Positions 1 to 10,519 of a DNA stretch of 64,000 bases are shown here, one piece after another. Source of the stretch: JAGVPT01 sp035505655. Lineage in GTDB: Bacteria; Bacteroidota; Ignavibacteria; UBA10030; UBA8401. The notes under the pieces are model-generated. The model was not told the origin of the DNA and searched no databases. It saw only the letters and a program-made list of their open reading frames with translations. The stretch lies in the NCBI GenBank assembly GCA_035505655.1, contig DATJQP010000085.1, forward strand, positions 43,997-107,996, given 5' to 3'. The position numbers and the translations under genes are program-made. Positions within the stretch are counted from its first letter, which is position 1, and every line of letters begins with the position of its first letter.

Positions 1-3000
1 TCGTCGGAGTCAACAAGACATTGACTGTCGCGGATGGGGCGGACAGCGTTGATCTTGTCGTCAACGGCACATTCAATAATTTCGGGACACTTACCGTCGC
101 CGGGAGGATGAGTTTCGAAAACGGCGGGCTGTATATCCACAGCACTCCGGCGGGCGCCGGGTCACTCCCCACGATCACCTGGCGGATTGGCGCCACCTGC
201 CGCATCGACAGCTCCTCCGGATCGAATCCATCAAACATCAATCTTCAGAGTTTTGCCAACTTCATATGGAATGCGACAAACCAAGGGGCGAATGGAGGTC
301 CGAATTTTTCGGACGGCGCGATTATAGCAGGCGATCTGACCGTGATGAGCTCCAAGGGGCTCCAATTCCGGTTGACGAACCTGAACGGCGGCCAGACTAA
401 AAATGTCTACATCCGCGGCAGCGTTTATGTCAACGGGTCGACCGCGGTTCTCACTTCGACGGGGAGCGGCGCGGACACTGCCGCAAAAGCGGTGATCAAC
501 GTTGACGGCAATGTCGCGGTCACTGCCGGACAATTGAGCCTCAACAACAGCGGCAGCGCCTACGCCGAATGGAAGATCAAGGGGAACCTGAGCGTCACGG
601 GGGGCACACTCCAGAGCGGCGCGAGCGGTTGGTACGGACGACGTGCTCTAAATTTCTGTGGTGGAGGCACCCAGACCCTGACGGTGAATTCCCCCGGCAC
701 GATCGGTTCGGCGACGACTCTTTTCAAAGTCACCAAAGGCACGACGCTGCAATTGATGTCACCCCTCACTCTCATGAACAGCGGTGCCCTGAGCCTCCAG
801 GATTCCGGGACTGTAGTCACCACATCGACAAATCTTCTGACCATCCCGGCGTCAGCCGCCATTCTTGGCGGATCGGCTTCGAGCTACGTCAACGGACCTC
901 TTGCAGAAGTTGTTGCCGCATTGACGGCAACAAAGACATTCCCCGTCGGAAAGGGGGTCTTGTACCGGCCCCTCACGTTCTCACTCAATCATGACGCAGC
1001 GACCGCCACGACCTATACCGCGGAGGTATTCAATACCGCTCCTGCCTCCCGGACTCTTCCCTCCACGCTGAACAGCGTCTCGTCGGTCCGCTACTATCAT
1101 GTGACCAAAGGGAGCGGGGCCAATCTCTCCGGGACTCTCGGTGGAACCGTTCAGATTTCCTACGGGACCGATGACCTTGTGTCGGATTCCTCCGTCGTGA
1201 GGGTTGCCGAGGATTCAGCGGCAAATAATTGGATCAATCTGGGGGGAAGCGGGACGGCGAGCGGCGTCGGAACGATAACATCGAATGCATTCTTCTCACT
1301 CTCCTCCGATGATTTCGTTCTGGCGACGGCGAATACCGGGGCATCGGCATCGCTGGCGATCCTGACGACTACCGCCGTCACAAGGATCTCCACGACGAGC
1401 GCACGATCCGGAGGGAATGTCACGAACGACGGCGGGGGAGCGATCACCGAAAGGGGAGTCTGCTGGAACACCGGAGGCGCCCCTACCATCGCCGATACAA
1501 AACTGGCATCCGGCGCGGGGACCGGAATGTACACGAGTTCGCTCACGGGCCTGACGCCCGGAGTGGCATACCATCTTCGGGCCTACGCGACAAATCCGGC
1601 GGGAACAGCATACGGGAATGAAGTAACCTTTTCGACGTTCGCGTCAATCGTACCGCCGACGGTGACGACGACTTCCATCTCGAATATCCAGGTTACCACG
1701 GCGATCAGCGGAGGAGCGGTGACTGATTGGGGCGGCGACACCGTTATCGCGCGTGGAGTTTGCTGGAATACGTCCGGAGCGGCGACGGTCAGCGGAAGTC
1801 ACTCGGTCGACGGAAGTGATACCGGCTCGTACGCCAGCGGTCTTGCGCCCTTGTCCGGGAATACCACGTACTATGTCAGGGCATACGCGACAAACAGCTC
1901 GGGGACAGGCTACGGCAATGAGCTCTCGTTCACGACGCAGACCCCACAGCCCGATTCGACAGTGGTCGTCGCCGCGGACGGAAGCGGCAACTTCACGACC
2001 GTCCAGGCGGCGTTTCGAGCCGTTCCCACCAACTACACGGGAAACTGGAGGATCTTCGTGAAGAAGGGGACATACTATGAAAAGGATACGCTCGCGAGCG
2101 GCAAGATCAACGTTACGCTCGAGGGTGAGGATCGCGACAGCACCATCATCACGTACGACGACTACGGGGACAAATACGGTGGGAACGGATCGGGAAACCC
2201 GGGCACGAGCGGTTCATTTACGATCGCCATTGATGCGAGCGATTTCACCGCGAAGAATATCACCTTCCGGAACACCTATGCTCCCCAGGCCGGGGTAAGC
2301 GGGACTCAGGCGGTGGCGCTGAGAGCCCAGGGAGACCGGCACCAATACATCAACTGCAAACTCCTCGGGTATCAGGATACATACTACACCTGGGGCGGCA
2401 GCGGAACCGGACGTCTCTACCACAAGAATTGCTTCATTGAAGGGAGCGTCGATTTTATCTTCGGACGGGACATTGCCGTTTTTGACAGTTGCACGATCCA
2501 TGAGATCCGTAACGGGGGAACGATCACGGCCGCGAGCACGGACGCAACCTCAAAGTACGGGTATGTTTTCCGGAACTGCACGATTGAAGCGGACTCTCTC
2601 GGCTACGATGGCGTTGTGAATTCCGCCTTCTATTTTGGCCGGCCGTGGCAGGCGAGTCCGCGAACGGTCTTTCTCAACTGCTACGTCCCGTCAAACCTGA
2701 GTCCTGCCGGGTGGGAATCCTGGAACGTGAGCCCGGCGCTCTACGGCGAGTACCACAGCTACGGTCCCGGATCATCGACGGCGGGGCGGGTCGCATGGTC
2801 GTCTCAGCTCTCCGGCTCTGATGCCGGCAACTACACTCTCGCAAACATTTTCTCCAAGAACTCGGCCGCATCAAGCCTGATTCTCTACGACTGGATGCCG
2901 TCTGCCGGGACCTCTTCGGACGCCCTGCCGCTCCCCATCGAGCTGATCTCATTCAGCGGAACATCGAGTAACCTGGACGCTTCGTTGCAATGGAAGACCG

Positions 3001-3515
3001 CCACTGAAACCCAAAACCTCGGTTTCGAAGTTGACCGCAGCCCCGCGAACGGAAAAGAGGTTGGCTCGGGCGATTGGACGAAGCTCGGCTTTGTCCAGGG
3101 AAGCGGGACGAGTTCGGTTCCCCGCGAATACGGATATGTCGACAAGAATGTCCCGGCCGGAAACTACATGTACAGGTTGAAACAAATCAACAGGGACGGA
3201 ACGTTCAGCTACTCCGCTTCCGTCGAAGTTGCCGTCGGCTCGGCTCCGAAGGCCTTCACGCTGAGCTCGAACTATCCGAACCCGTTCAATCCGGCGACGA
3301 CGATCGAGTTCACGCTTCGGGAAGACGGACGCGCCGCCTTGAAGGTCTACAACATTGTCGGACAGCTCGTGGCTGTACTCTTTGACGGTGAGGCTGAAGC
3401 CGGGAGGATCTACACAACGACGTTTGACGCTTCCCGGCTCGCTTCGGGGATTTACTTCAGCGTGCTCCAGGCGGGGAATCAGCGCCTTGTGCGGAAGATG
3501 TCGCTCTTGAAATGA
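1..3515 (+). CDS. Secreted pectinesterase with FN3-like repeats and T9SS sorting domain (5' partial)
   Basis: The reading frame is open to the window edge (first full codon at 3), so the N-terminus, including any signal peptide, lies upstream. Numbering from the TTG at 21 gives 1164 residues. Residues about 1-440 are Gly/Ser/Thr-rich and beta-repeat-like. Two tandem modules of about 95 residues follow (about 446-540 and 545-638), each with an RGVCWNT motif and a YGNE motif, resembling FN3-type modules. A CE8 pectinesterase domain spans about 645-950 and shows GYQDTYYTW (near 783), DFIFG (near 812) and FGRPWQ (near 872), which hold the two catalytic Asp and the Arg of the family. A linker starting LPIELISF leads to a T9SS C-terminal domain with NYPNPFNPATTIEF. 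The protein probably demethylates pectin at the cell surface so that the lyase encoded next can cut it. Confidence 0.9.
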   Translation, partial: VGVNKTLTVADGADSVDLVVNGTFNNFGTLTVAGRMSFENGGLYIHSTPAGAGSLPTITWRIGATCRIDSSSGSNPSNINLQSFANFIWNATNQGANGGPNFSDGAIIAGDLTVMSSKGLQFRLTNLNGGQTKNVYIRGSVYVNGSTAVLTSTGSGADTAAKAVINVDGNVAVTAGQLSLNNSGSAYAEWKIKGNLSVTGGTLQSGASGWYGRRALNFCGGGTQTLTVNSPGTIGSATTLFKVTKGTTLQLMSPLTLMNSGALSLQDSGTVVTTSTNLLTIPASAAILGGSASSYVNGPLAEVVAALTATKTFPVGKGVLYRPLTFSLNHDAATATTYTAEVFNTAPASRTLPSTLNSVSSVRYYHVTKGSGANLSGTLGGTVQISYGTDDLVSDSSVVRVAEDSAANNWINLGGSGTASGVGTITSNAFFSLSSDDFVLATANTGASASLAILTTTAVTRISTTSARSGGNVTNDGGGAITERGVCWNTGGAPTIADTKLASGAGTGMYTSSLTGLTPGVAYHLRAYATNPAGTAYGNEVTFSTFASIVPPTVTTTSISNIQVTTAISGGAVTDWGGDTVIARGVCWNTSGAATVSGSHSVDGSDTGSYASGLAPLSGNTTYYVRAYATNSSGTGYGNELSFTTQTPQPDSTVVVAADGSGNFTTVQAAFRAVPTNYTGNWRIFVKKGTYYEKDTLASGKINVTLEGEDRDSTIITYDDYGDKYGGNGSGNPGTSGSFTIAIDASDFTAKNITFRNTYAPQAGVSGTQAVALRAQGDRHQYINCKLLGYQDTYYTWGGSGTGRLYHKNCFIEGSVDFIFGRDIAVFDSCTIHEIRNGGTITAASTDATSKYGYVFRNCTIEADSLGYDGVVNSAFYFGRPWQASPRTVFLNCYVPSNLSPAGWESWNVSPALYGEYHSYGPGSSTAGRVAWSSQLSGSDAGNYTLANIFSKNSAASSLILYDWMPSAGTSSDALPLPIELISFSGTSSNLDASLQWKTATETQNLGFEVDRSPANGKEVGSGDWTKLGFVQGSGTSSVPREYGYVDKNVPAGNYMYRLKQINRDGTFSYSASVEVAVGSAPKAFTLSSNYPNPFNPATTIEFTLREDGRAALKVYNIVGQLVAVLFDGEAEAGRIYTTTFDASRLASGIYFSVLQAGNQRLVRKMSLLK

Positions 3516-3576
3516 GAGGCAGAGAATTGTCATGACAGGAATCGAGGAGGCGGGAAACGTGGAAGTGATTAAAAGA

Positions 3577-5115
3577 ATGAGCAACAAGAGACTGATCCTG
3601 TTGGGCGTTCTGTTCCTGGCCCTTTTGCTTTCGGGAGGATCGGCAAATGGCCAGATCTACGTCTCGACGACCGGCAGCGATACAAGCGCCGGGACCATCG
3701 ATGCGCCGCTGAAGACGATCAGCAAGGCGCTGTCGCTGGTCGTCGCGGGAGACACTGTCTACGTCCGTGGAGGACACTATCAGCTCACCTCGACGATCAG
3801 CACGTCGAAGAACGGCACCAGCTCAGCGATGATCTGTCTCTTCGCCTACCCCGGCGAACGCCCCTTCCTCGATTTCAGCGCCATGACGATTTCCGGAAGT
3901 AACAGGGGGATCAACCTGAGCAAGAACTACTGGCACATCAGGGGGTTCGATGTGTGGAAGGCCGGCGACAATGGAATGATCATCTCCGGCTCGAACAACA
4001 TCGTCGAGAATTGTTCTTTCAGCGAGAACAGCGACACGGGTCTGCAACTCGGGGGTGGGGCTTCGAACAACCGGATCATCAACTGCGATTCGTACTTCAA
4101 CGTCGACCCAAGCCAGGGGAATGCCGATGGATTCTCCCCGAAGCTCGACGTTGGAACCGGCAACTATTTCTTCGGATGCCGCTCGTGGCAGAATTCGGAC
4201 GACGGATTCGACGGTTATCTCCGTCCGTCGGACAGCGTCACAACGACCCTTGAACAATGCTGGACCTTCCACAACGGGTACCTCAAGAGTGGTGCCACGA
4301 GCAGCGGGAACGGCAACGGCTTCAAAATGGGGGGAGGGGACAATTCGAACGCGGACAGTCTCCGGCACAACATGATCCTGAAGAATTGTCTCTCGTTTGA
4401 CAACAGGGTAAAAGGGTACGATCAGAACAACAACCGCGGGTCGATGACGCTGCTCAACTGCACGGCATTCAGGAACGGGACGAACTTCAATATCAGCGCG
4501 GGGCTGAAGACGGGTTCGGTGCTCACGGTGAAAAACTGCATTTCCGCAGGGACGGGCGCGGTATTGCTCCTTCCCTCCGCAATCGTTGCGACAAACAGCT
4601 GGATGCCTCCGTTCGCGGAATCGTCGGCGGATTTCCTGAGCGTCGATACCGCGGGGGTGACGGGGCCCCGCCAGCCGGACGGAAGCCTGCCGGTTGTTTC
4701 GTTCATGCATCTCGCCCAGGGGAGCGAATTCATAGACGCTGGGACCGATGTGGGGCTTCCCTATAACGGGCGCGCTCCGGACCTGGGTGCGTTTGAGAGC
4801 GACTTCACCACTGCCGTTCCGGGGACGGTGCGGTCGGCGGTGCCGCGATCGCCTGCGCTGCTGCAGAATTTCCCCAATCCATTCAACCCCTCGACAAGGA
4901 TCGTCTATCAACTTCCCTCCGCCGGAAGTGTATCGCTCCGCGTTTTTAACGAGCTGGGGGAAGAAGTGGAAACGCTGGTGAACGGAGTTCAATCGGTGGG
5001 GATGCACGAGGTCCAGTTTCCCGGAACCTCCCGGCAGTATGCCGCCGGGGTCTTTTTCTATCAATTGCGCACGGAAGGGATCACCCTCACGCGGGCGATG
5101 ATGCTGGTGAAGTGA
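3577..5115 (+). CDS. Secreted PL9 family pectate lyase with T9SS tail
   Basis: A right-handed parallel beta-helix protein that should cleave de-esterified polygalacturonate by calcium-dependent beta-elimination. I start it at the ATG at 3577, because the Lys/Arg n-region and hydrophobic core (RLILLGVLFLALLL) follow directly; the in-frame ATG at 3532 would add 15 mostly polar residues. The mature protein begins near QIYVSTTGSD. Asp184, Asp208, Asp209, Asp212 and Lys250 are spaced almost exactly like the calcium-binding aspartates (209, 233, 234, 237) and catalytic Lys273 of Dickeya Pel9A. The C-terminus has FPNPFNPSTRIVYQL and a T9SS sorting domain. It lies just downstream of the pectinesterase and is probably cotranscribed with it. 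Confidence 0.88.
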   Translation: MSNKRLILLGVLFLALLLSGGSANGQIYVSTTGSDTSAGTIDAPLKTISKALSLVVAGDTVYVRGGHYQLTSTISTSKNGTSSAMICLFAYPGERPFLDFSAMTISGSNRGINLSKNYWHIRGFDVWKAGDNGMIISGSNNIVENCSFSENSDTGLQLGGGASNNRIINCDSYFNVDPSQGNADGFSPKLDVGTGNYFFGCRSWQNSDDGFDGYLRPSDSVTTTLEQCWTFHNGYLKSGATSSGNGNGFKMGGGDNSNADSLRHNMILKNCLSFDNRVKGYDQNNNRGSMTLLNCTAFRNGTNFNISAGLKTGSVLTVKNCISAGTGAVLLLPSAIVATNSWMPPFAESSADFLSVDTAGVTGPRQPDGSLPVVSFMHLAQGSEFIDAGTDVGLPYNGRAPDLGAFESDFTTAVPGTVRSAVPRSPALLQNFPNPFNPSTRIVYQLPSAGSVSLRVFNELGEEVETLVNGVQSVGMHEVQFPGTSRQYAAGVFFYQLRTEGITLTRAMMLVK

Positions 5116-5207
5116 GAGGGAATGGCGGGAGAGGTTGAAGCGCCGATGTGTCGTTCAATCTGCAAACACAATGAAACATTCACCAACCACTTATGCGGAG
5201 TAGCGTC

Positions 5208-8200
5208 ATGAACTTCCGACTACTGATCCGATCAGTGTGCTTCGCGGTTATCGCCCTCCCTGCCGTGTCGTTCGGACAGGCGACCCTTCATGGGGTCGTC
5301 TCCGACTCCCTTACCGGGGAGAATCTCATCGGGATCAACGTCACCCTCGAGGGGACCTCTCTCGGCTCGGCGACGAACATCGAAGGGGAGTACCGGATCA
5401 CGGCAATCCCGAGGCGTGCGTTCGTCGTCAAGGTATCGTGTATCGGGTACGAGACAAAGAGAATCGACGTCGATTTCACTGACAAGACCGAGGTTCAGCT
5501 CAATATTCGGCTCAAGCAAACGATCCTTCAGGGCGAGGCCGTCGTCATCACGGCCCAGATGAGAGGCCAGGTGGCGGCGATCAACCAGCAGGTGACGTCG
5601 AAGACGATCGTCAATGTCGTCTCCGAGGAAAAGATCAAGGAGCTCCCCGATGCCAATGCTGCGGAATCGATCGGAAGACTGCCAGGCGTTTCCATCATCA
5701 GGTCGGGAGGCGAAGCGTCGAAGATCGTTCTCCGCGGGCTCAGTTCCAAGTTCAGCAACATCACCGTCGACGGAGTGAAGATCGCTTCGACGGACTCCAC
5801 GTCGCGCGACGTCGACCTGAGCACGATCTCACAAGGGGAGCTTGCGGGCATTGAGCTCAGCAAAGCGATCACCTCCAACCAGGACGGCGACGCGATCGCC
5901 GGATCGGTGAACCTCGTGACACGTAAAGCCCCGACGGAACGGACGGTTGTCTTTGACTTTCTCGGCGACTACAACGCTCTTATGAAGTCGGGAAAACAGT
6001 ACAACATCACCGGGCGGTACGGTGAGCGGTTCTTTGACAATCTCCTTGGTGTGCAGCTTCAAGGGAATGTGGAGGACAAAATCCGCAGCAAAGAGGATAT
6101 CACATACAGCTACTATTATTTGCACCCTCAAAGCGGCAATGACCCGACTGACATCGATTACAGGATGGCCCCTTTCACGGTCGACTTCACCGATGAAGAT
6201 AGGACAAGAGAAGGGGGGCAGGTGATCTTTGACGTGAACACGCCCGACAGCGGATCCGTCAAGCTCTCCGGCCTCTACAGCAGCACCGGACGGAACACGA
6301 TGCTGTACGATCGGGTCTACCCGGGTATCGGTGCAGGCGGGGGATCGTGGGACTATAATTACCGGTACACCCAAACGACGACGAGCATCGAAAACAGTTC
6401 CCTCCAGGGGAAGAATTATCTCGCCGGTTTCGACGTCGATTGGAGCGCATCGTACGCCCAGTCGCGAGTCGACAACCCGTATGATTTCGCGATGAAGTTC
6501 ACGGAGAGTCCTGGCACGAACAGCGTGGTCCCCTCGGGCCGATCCAACCCGGATATCAACATCATTCCCTACGCCGCAAACAACTTCCTGGCGGCTCCCT
6601 GCTCAACCTCGATCTATTCCCAAAGGAACAACTACGACAGGGAGCGTACCGCGTACCTCGATGCCGAGAAGTCGTACAGACTGCTCGATGCGCTTTCAGG
6701 AGAGGTTCAGGTTGGTGGAAAATACCGCGACCGCACGCGGTGGATGAACAGTGAAGAACTCGACGATAACAATTACCTCCACGGGTTCTCTCCGATCGGG
6801 GTCGATACCGTCGCGATGGAAAACAGCCGATTCGCCGACTACTATTACCACCGCGGTATCAGCTCTCCATCCCTTTCGGATTTCGTGGATTTCCCCGCCA
6901 AATCCCGCGACCTCCTCGGTCTCTACCGGATGACGCCCCTCATCAGCGTCGATGCGCTGAAACAATGGTACCAGCTTGTCAAGGATGCCACCGCCAACGG
7001 ATCTGCTGAGTTCGGGTCGAGCGCCCGTGCTGAGCTGACCGATTACAGCGTCCACGAAAGAGTGAGCGCGGCGTACCTGGCGAACACGTTCAACATTGGC
7101 CAGGCGGCGTCTGTGTACACCGGCGTACGGATGGAAAAGGAATCGGACGATTACGGCGCCAAGCTTACCGACGGAGCCATCTCGACCATCGGCATCCGGG
7201 AAAGCACGCCGAACCCGATCAGGGATTCCACGATCAATTATGGCGAGACGATCTGGCTGCCGAACTTTCAGCTCTCGGTGAAGCCCACCGACTACCTGAC
7301 AGTGAGGGCTGTCGCGTACAAAGCCCTTGCCCGTCCAGACTATAACTTGCGTCTCCCGTCGTTCGAAATTTCCGGAAACGGGGGGGAGACGTTCAACCTC
7401 GGGAACCCGGCACTCAAAGACACGAAAGCGTGGAACTATGAGCTCAACACGCAGATCTACAACACGACGATCGGTCTCATTTCCGTCTCCGGCTTCTACA
7501 AAGTCATCGACGACCTCTATCATGAGATGAGCAATGTGAGCGTCGATAACGTCGACTCTCTCTTCGCCGCACAAGGCATGACGTGGCAGAATGCAGCCCC
7601 GTTCTCGAATATCATTCATCAGCGTTCCCTTCACTTCCTGAACGTGCCGTACAATTCGGACAAGAAGTCGTACGTTTGGGGCTTTGAGTTCGAGCACCAG
7701 ATGGCGTTCGGTTTTCTGCCTGGCTATCTGAGCAATATCACGTTGTCATACAATCTGTCGATTACCCGTTCGGAGACGTGGATCATCGGCAGTCAGGTCA
7801 CGACGTCATCGGAGACAACGCTCGTTCACAATAAGCCGATCGTTACGACCGTGTTCCATCATTTGCCCGTAGAGCTCAAGCGCGAATCGGAGGGACAGCC
7901 GAACCTCTACGGCAACCTTGCAGTCGGGTACGACATCGGCGGTTTCTCTGCCCGGGTCTCGTGCTTCATGCAAGCCCAGTACGTCCAGCAGTACTCCCAG
8001 GACGGGCAGTCGGATGTCTATGTCGACCCCTTCACCAAATGGGATCTTGCGCTGAAGCAGAAGCTCACCGATACCTTCTCGCTGCTTCTCAATGTCAACA
8101 ACCTGACGAATCGCCAGGAAAAAACATCGGTGAAGAACAATGTCGTCGCATGGCAGATCCCGAAGACGGCGGAACTCTACGGAACTACCGTCGACTTTGG

Positions 8201-8219
8201 CGTTCGAGTAACCCTGTAA
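5208..8219 (+). CDS. TonB-dependent outer-membrane receptor, likely oligouronide importer
   Basis: About 1003 residues. A signal peptide (NFRLLIRSVCFAVIALPAVS) precedes a carboxypeptidase-regulatory-like domain (about 24-105), a plug domain (about 125-245, with ELPDANAAESIGRLPGVSI) and a long aromatic-rich beta-barrel ending in VDFGVRVTL. ATG 5208 is chosen over ATG 5193 because GGAG at 5197-5200 sits 7 nt upstream of 5208. The domain layout is that of Bacteroidota TonB receptors that take up glycans, and its place between pectin-degrading enzymes suggests oligogalacturonides as cargo. No SusD-like surface lipoprotein gene is adjacent, so this is not a classical SusC/SusD pair. The substrate is inferred from context only. 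Confidence 0.88.
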   Translation: MNFRLLIRSVCFAVIALPAVSFGQATLHGVVSDSLTGENLIGINVTLEGTSLGSATNIEGEYRITAIPRRAFVVKVSCIGYETKRIDVDFTDKTEVQLNIRLKQTILQGEAVVITAQMRGQVAAINQQVTSKTIVNVVSEEKIKELPDANAAESIGRLPGVSIIRSGGEASKIVLRGLSSKFSNITVDGVKIASTDSTSRDVDLSTISQGELAGIELSKAITSNQDGDAIAGSVNLVTRKAPTERTVVFDFLGDYNALMKSGKQYNITGRYGERFFDNLLGVQLQGNVEDKIRSKEDITYSYYYLHPQSGNDPTDIDYRMAPFTVDFTDEDRTREGGQVIFDVNTPDSGSVKLSGLYSSTGRNTMLYDRVYPGIGAGGGSWDYNYRYTQTTTSIENSSLQGKNYLAGFDVDWSASYAQSRVDNPYDFAMKFTESPGTNSVVPSGRSNPDINIIPYAANNFLAAPCSTSIYSQRNNYDRERTAYLDAEKSYRLLDALSGEVQVGGKYRDRTRWMNSEELDDNNYLHGFSPIGVDTVAMENSRFADYYYHRGISSPSLSDFVDFPAKSRDLLGLYRMTPLISVDALKQWYQLVKDATANGSAEFGSSARAELTDYSVHERVSAAYLANTFNIGQAASVYTGVRMEKESDDYGAKLTDGAISTIGIRESTPNPIRDSTINYGETIWLPNFQLSVKPTDYLTVRAVAYKALARPDYNLRLPSFEISGNGGETFNLGNPALKDTKAWNYELNTQIYNTTIGLISVSGFYKVIDDLYHEMSNVSVDNVDSLFAAQGMTWQNAAPFSNIIHQRSLHFLNVPYNSDKKSYVWGFEFEHQMAFGFLPGYLSNITLSYNLSITRSETWIIGSQVTTSSETTLVHNKPIVTTVFHHLPVELKRESEGQPNLYGNLAVGYDIGGFSARVSCFMQAQYVQQYSQDGQSDVYVDPFTKWDLALKQKLTDTFSLLLNVNNLTNRQEKTSVKNNVVAWQIPKTAELYGTTVDFGVRVTL

Positions 8220-8361
8220 AAGCAATTGTGCAATAATAAATCATACGAATTGACAACGTACTGAAAGGGGGTGAGCCCTCAAAAACCATCACATTGGTTC
8301 CATCGCAATTCGCAGTGCCACAATTCACCGTTGGTTTTTTCAATTCAAGAAGGAGGATCAC

Positions 8362-10383
8362 ATGTTTAGATTCAGGTTTCTTGTTCTCCTGCTCTTCGTT
8401 TTAGTACTGCCGTTGATCGGGCTGGGACAGGATCTTGTGATACCGGATTACGCCACCTCGGGCAACCAGTACCTCAACACGCTAATTTTCCAGGACACTT
8501 CGAGCGCTGCCTTCCAGGCCGGCACGAGGGTATACGTCCTCCAAAAGGACGGGGTCTATCTTCTCAACACTGTCCTTGCGTTTACGGGCAAAACGCTGAA
8601 GTTCCGCGCTGAATACGGCGGGACGGGTCACTACGATCCTTTCGTGTATCTCTATCCCGGGACAACTGGCAACCCTCCGGGGTATTTCGCGAACCTCGCC
8701 GGTGGCTCGGTCAGCCTCACTCACATCGTTCTCTCCGGATACTATGAGCCGGTCGATTCGAACCTCGATCATCTTCAGGGCGGATTGATCGAGCTCAACG
8801 CTTCCGGGAGTAACGGGAGCGTCTACGTCGACAGTTGTATACTGAAGTCGGTGAACGGAAACGCGATCAGGACTGACGGCAAGCCCCACGTTGTGAAGGT
8901 GACGAACACGATCTTCGGAGATCTCGGGTTTGAAGGGACTTCGAACTTCGGAGCGGGGAAGGGAATCGACCTGAGGAACAACGAGGTCGACACATGCGAT
9001 ATCGAAAACTGCACGTTTGTCAACCTCCAGGACAGGGTGGTCCGGCATTACCAAGCGACCCTCGGTCCGATTCACAACTTCATCTTCAACCACAACACCG
9101 TTGTCAACTCCATCTCGTACCACGGATTCCTCTCTCTCGGGAGGGTTGACTCATCCGGGAGCTCGACGCTGCAGATCACGAACAATGTTTTCGTCGATCA
9201 TTTCGCGCTCGGTGCGGATACCGCCGCCATCCGGCAGGTTGAGTTCAGCGATCCCGGGGAACTCGACTCCGTCAACCTCCAGCCGAGGATGGCGTGGGTT
9301 CTCACAAACAAAAACCTTGCAGCGAAGTGGAACATCTCGAACAATTATTACGCCGTGTCAGATTCGGGACAGGCGATGCTCAACATGGCGGCCCCTTACG
9401 GACCGTACTACCACAGTGAGGGACCGGCTCTCACCTGGAACATGAACACGGTGCTTGCGGGGCAGGGCAAGGACACCGTCAATGATTTCAAACAGGTGGC
9501 GGTAAAACTCAATAATACGCCCCCGTTGATGACGAAGATGATCCGGTGGATCTATGCGCCGCGCTCGAGCGGCGGCGACGGCAAGCAGAAGAACGGAAAT
9601 GACCCGAACTTCACGAAGGCCTCTCCGGGTCATTGGACTTACGATTATAACCGTAAGATTGCCGAGTACTATTTCGACACGCTGAACTGCAACTATGCCG
9701 GAACGGCTGCCGTGCTCGCGAGCATGACGACCACGGATGGCATCGTTGCGGGCGACCCACGATGGGGAGCCCCGGTGCTTACGACGACCCCGGTGACGGT
9801 CTCCGGACACACGCTCCAGTTCGGGACGGTAAACCTCACATCGTCGAAGTCTGACAGCATCCAGCTCACCAATGTTGGCCCGAACGCGGTTCACTTCACT
9901 ATCACCTCGACGAACGCGGTCTTTACAGCCTCTGGCTCAGTGACGGTGAATGCAGGGGCAAGCAAGTACCTTGTCGTCACTTTCACTCCGGCGGACACGA
10001 ACAGCCAGACGGGCTACGTGAAGCTCGTGTGGGATGCTCTTGGATCCCCCGACTCCATCGCCGTGAGCGGGAAGGGACACAAAGTAACGGGTGTCGAGGA
10101 GCTCCAATCCGGGCTCCCGACGGAGTTCGCTCTGGCCCAGAACTACCCGAATCCGTTCAACCCCTCGACCCAGATTACGTACGCGGTACCAAAAGCGACG
10201 AAGCTTACGCTCGAGGTGTACGACATCCTGGGCAGGAAGGTCGCAACGCTGGTGAACGGCTTTGTTCAGCCCGGCTACTTCTCGGCTGAGTTCAATGCCT
10301 CGGGGTTGGCATCGGGAATTTACATCTACCGATTGTCATCGCCGGTTGTTACCTTTACGAGGAAGATGATGCTTCTGAAGTAA
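8362..10383 (+). CDS. Secreted beta-helix protein with Ig-like and T9SS domains, possibly pectate-lyase-like
   Basis: 673 residues starting at ATG 8362 after a strong AGGAGG Shine-Dalgarno. A signal peptide (FLVLLLFVLVLPLIGLGQ) precedes a region (about 100-330) with repeating short strands and Asn-rich turns (for example TNTIFGDLGF, ENCTFVN, NHNTVVNS), typical of right-handed parallel beta-helices such as pectate lyase-like and DUF4957/DUF5123 proteins. Residues about 477-570 resemble an ASPM/HYDIN or choice-of-anchor-D type Ig-like module. A T9SS domain begins at NYPNPFNPST (near 595). I could not match a known lyase active site, so the catalytic role is open: it may cut, or only bind, a pectic glycan. 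It lies between the TonB receptor and the DUF4861 gene. Confidence 0.72.
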   Translation: MFRFRFLVLLLFVLVLPLIGLGQDLVIPDYATSGNQYLNTLIFQDTSSAAFQAGTRVYVLQKDGVYLLNTVLAFTGKTLKFRAEYGGTGHYDPFVYLYPGTTGNPPGYFANLAGGSVSLTHIVLSGYYEPVDSNLDHLQGGLIELNASGSNGSVYVDSCILKSVNGNAIRTDGKPHVVKVTNTIFGDLGFEGTSNFGAGKGIDLRNNEVDTCDIENCTFVNLQDRVVRHYQATLGPIHNFIFNHNTVVNSISYHGFLSLGRVDSSGSSTLQITNNVFVDHFALGADTAAIRQVEFSDPGELDSVNLQPRMAWVLTNKNLAAKWNISNNYYAVSDSGQAMLNMAAPYGPYYHSEGPALTWNMNTVLAGQGKDTVNDFKQVAVKLNNTPPLMTKMIRWIYAPRSSGGDGKQKNGNDPNFTKASPGHWTYDYNRKIAEYYFDTLNCNYAGTAAVLASMTTTDGIVAGDPRWGAPVLTTTPVTVSGHTLQFGTVNLTSSKSDSIQLTNVGPNAVHFTITSTNAVFTASGSVTVNAGASKYLVVTFTPADTNSQTGYVKLVWDALGSPDSIAVSGKGHKVTGVEELQSGLPTEFALAQNYPNPFNPSTQITYAVPKATKLTLEVYDILGRKVATLVNGFVQPGYFSAEFNASGLASGIYIYRLSSPVVTFTRKMMLLK

Positions 10384-10440
10384 GCGGTCGGAGCCATTGT
10401 TGCCGATCGGTGATACTGATTCGTTCTCGTGGTGCCGGAA

Positions 10441-10459
10441 AGGGGCCGAAGAGGCCCCT
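10441..10459 (+). other. GC-rich intergenic hairpin
   Basis: AGGGGCC and GGCCCCT form a perfect 7-bp stem with a 5-nt loop (GAAGA) between the beta-helix gene and the DUF4861 gene. There is no U-tract after it, so it is more likely an mRNA processing or stability element than a rho-independent terminator. Confidence 0.4.
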
Positions 10460-10519
10460 CCGGCGCCGGGGAGCGTCACGCAAGGCATTCCTGATGGGCG
10501 CGAGCCCGGAGTTGATCGC

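Noticed and set aside
3823..5064. Minus-strand open frame of 413 codons opposite the PL9 lyase
   Set aside because: His/Arg/Val-rich shadow with no domain; the + strand has signal peptide, catalytic residues and sorting domain.
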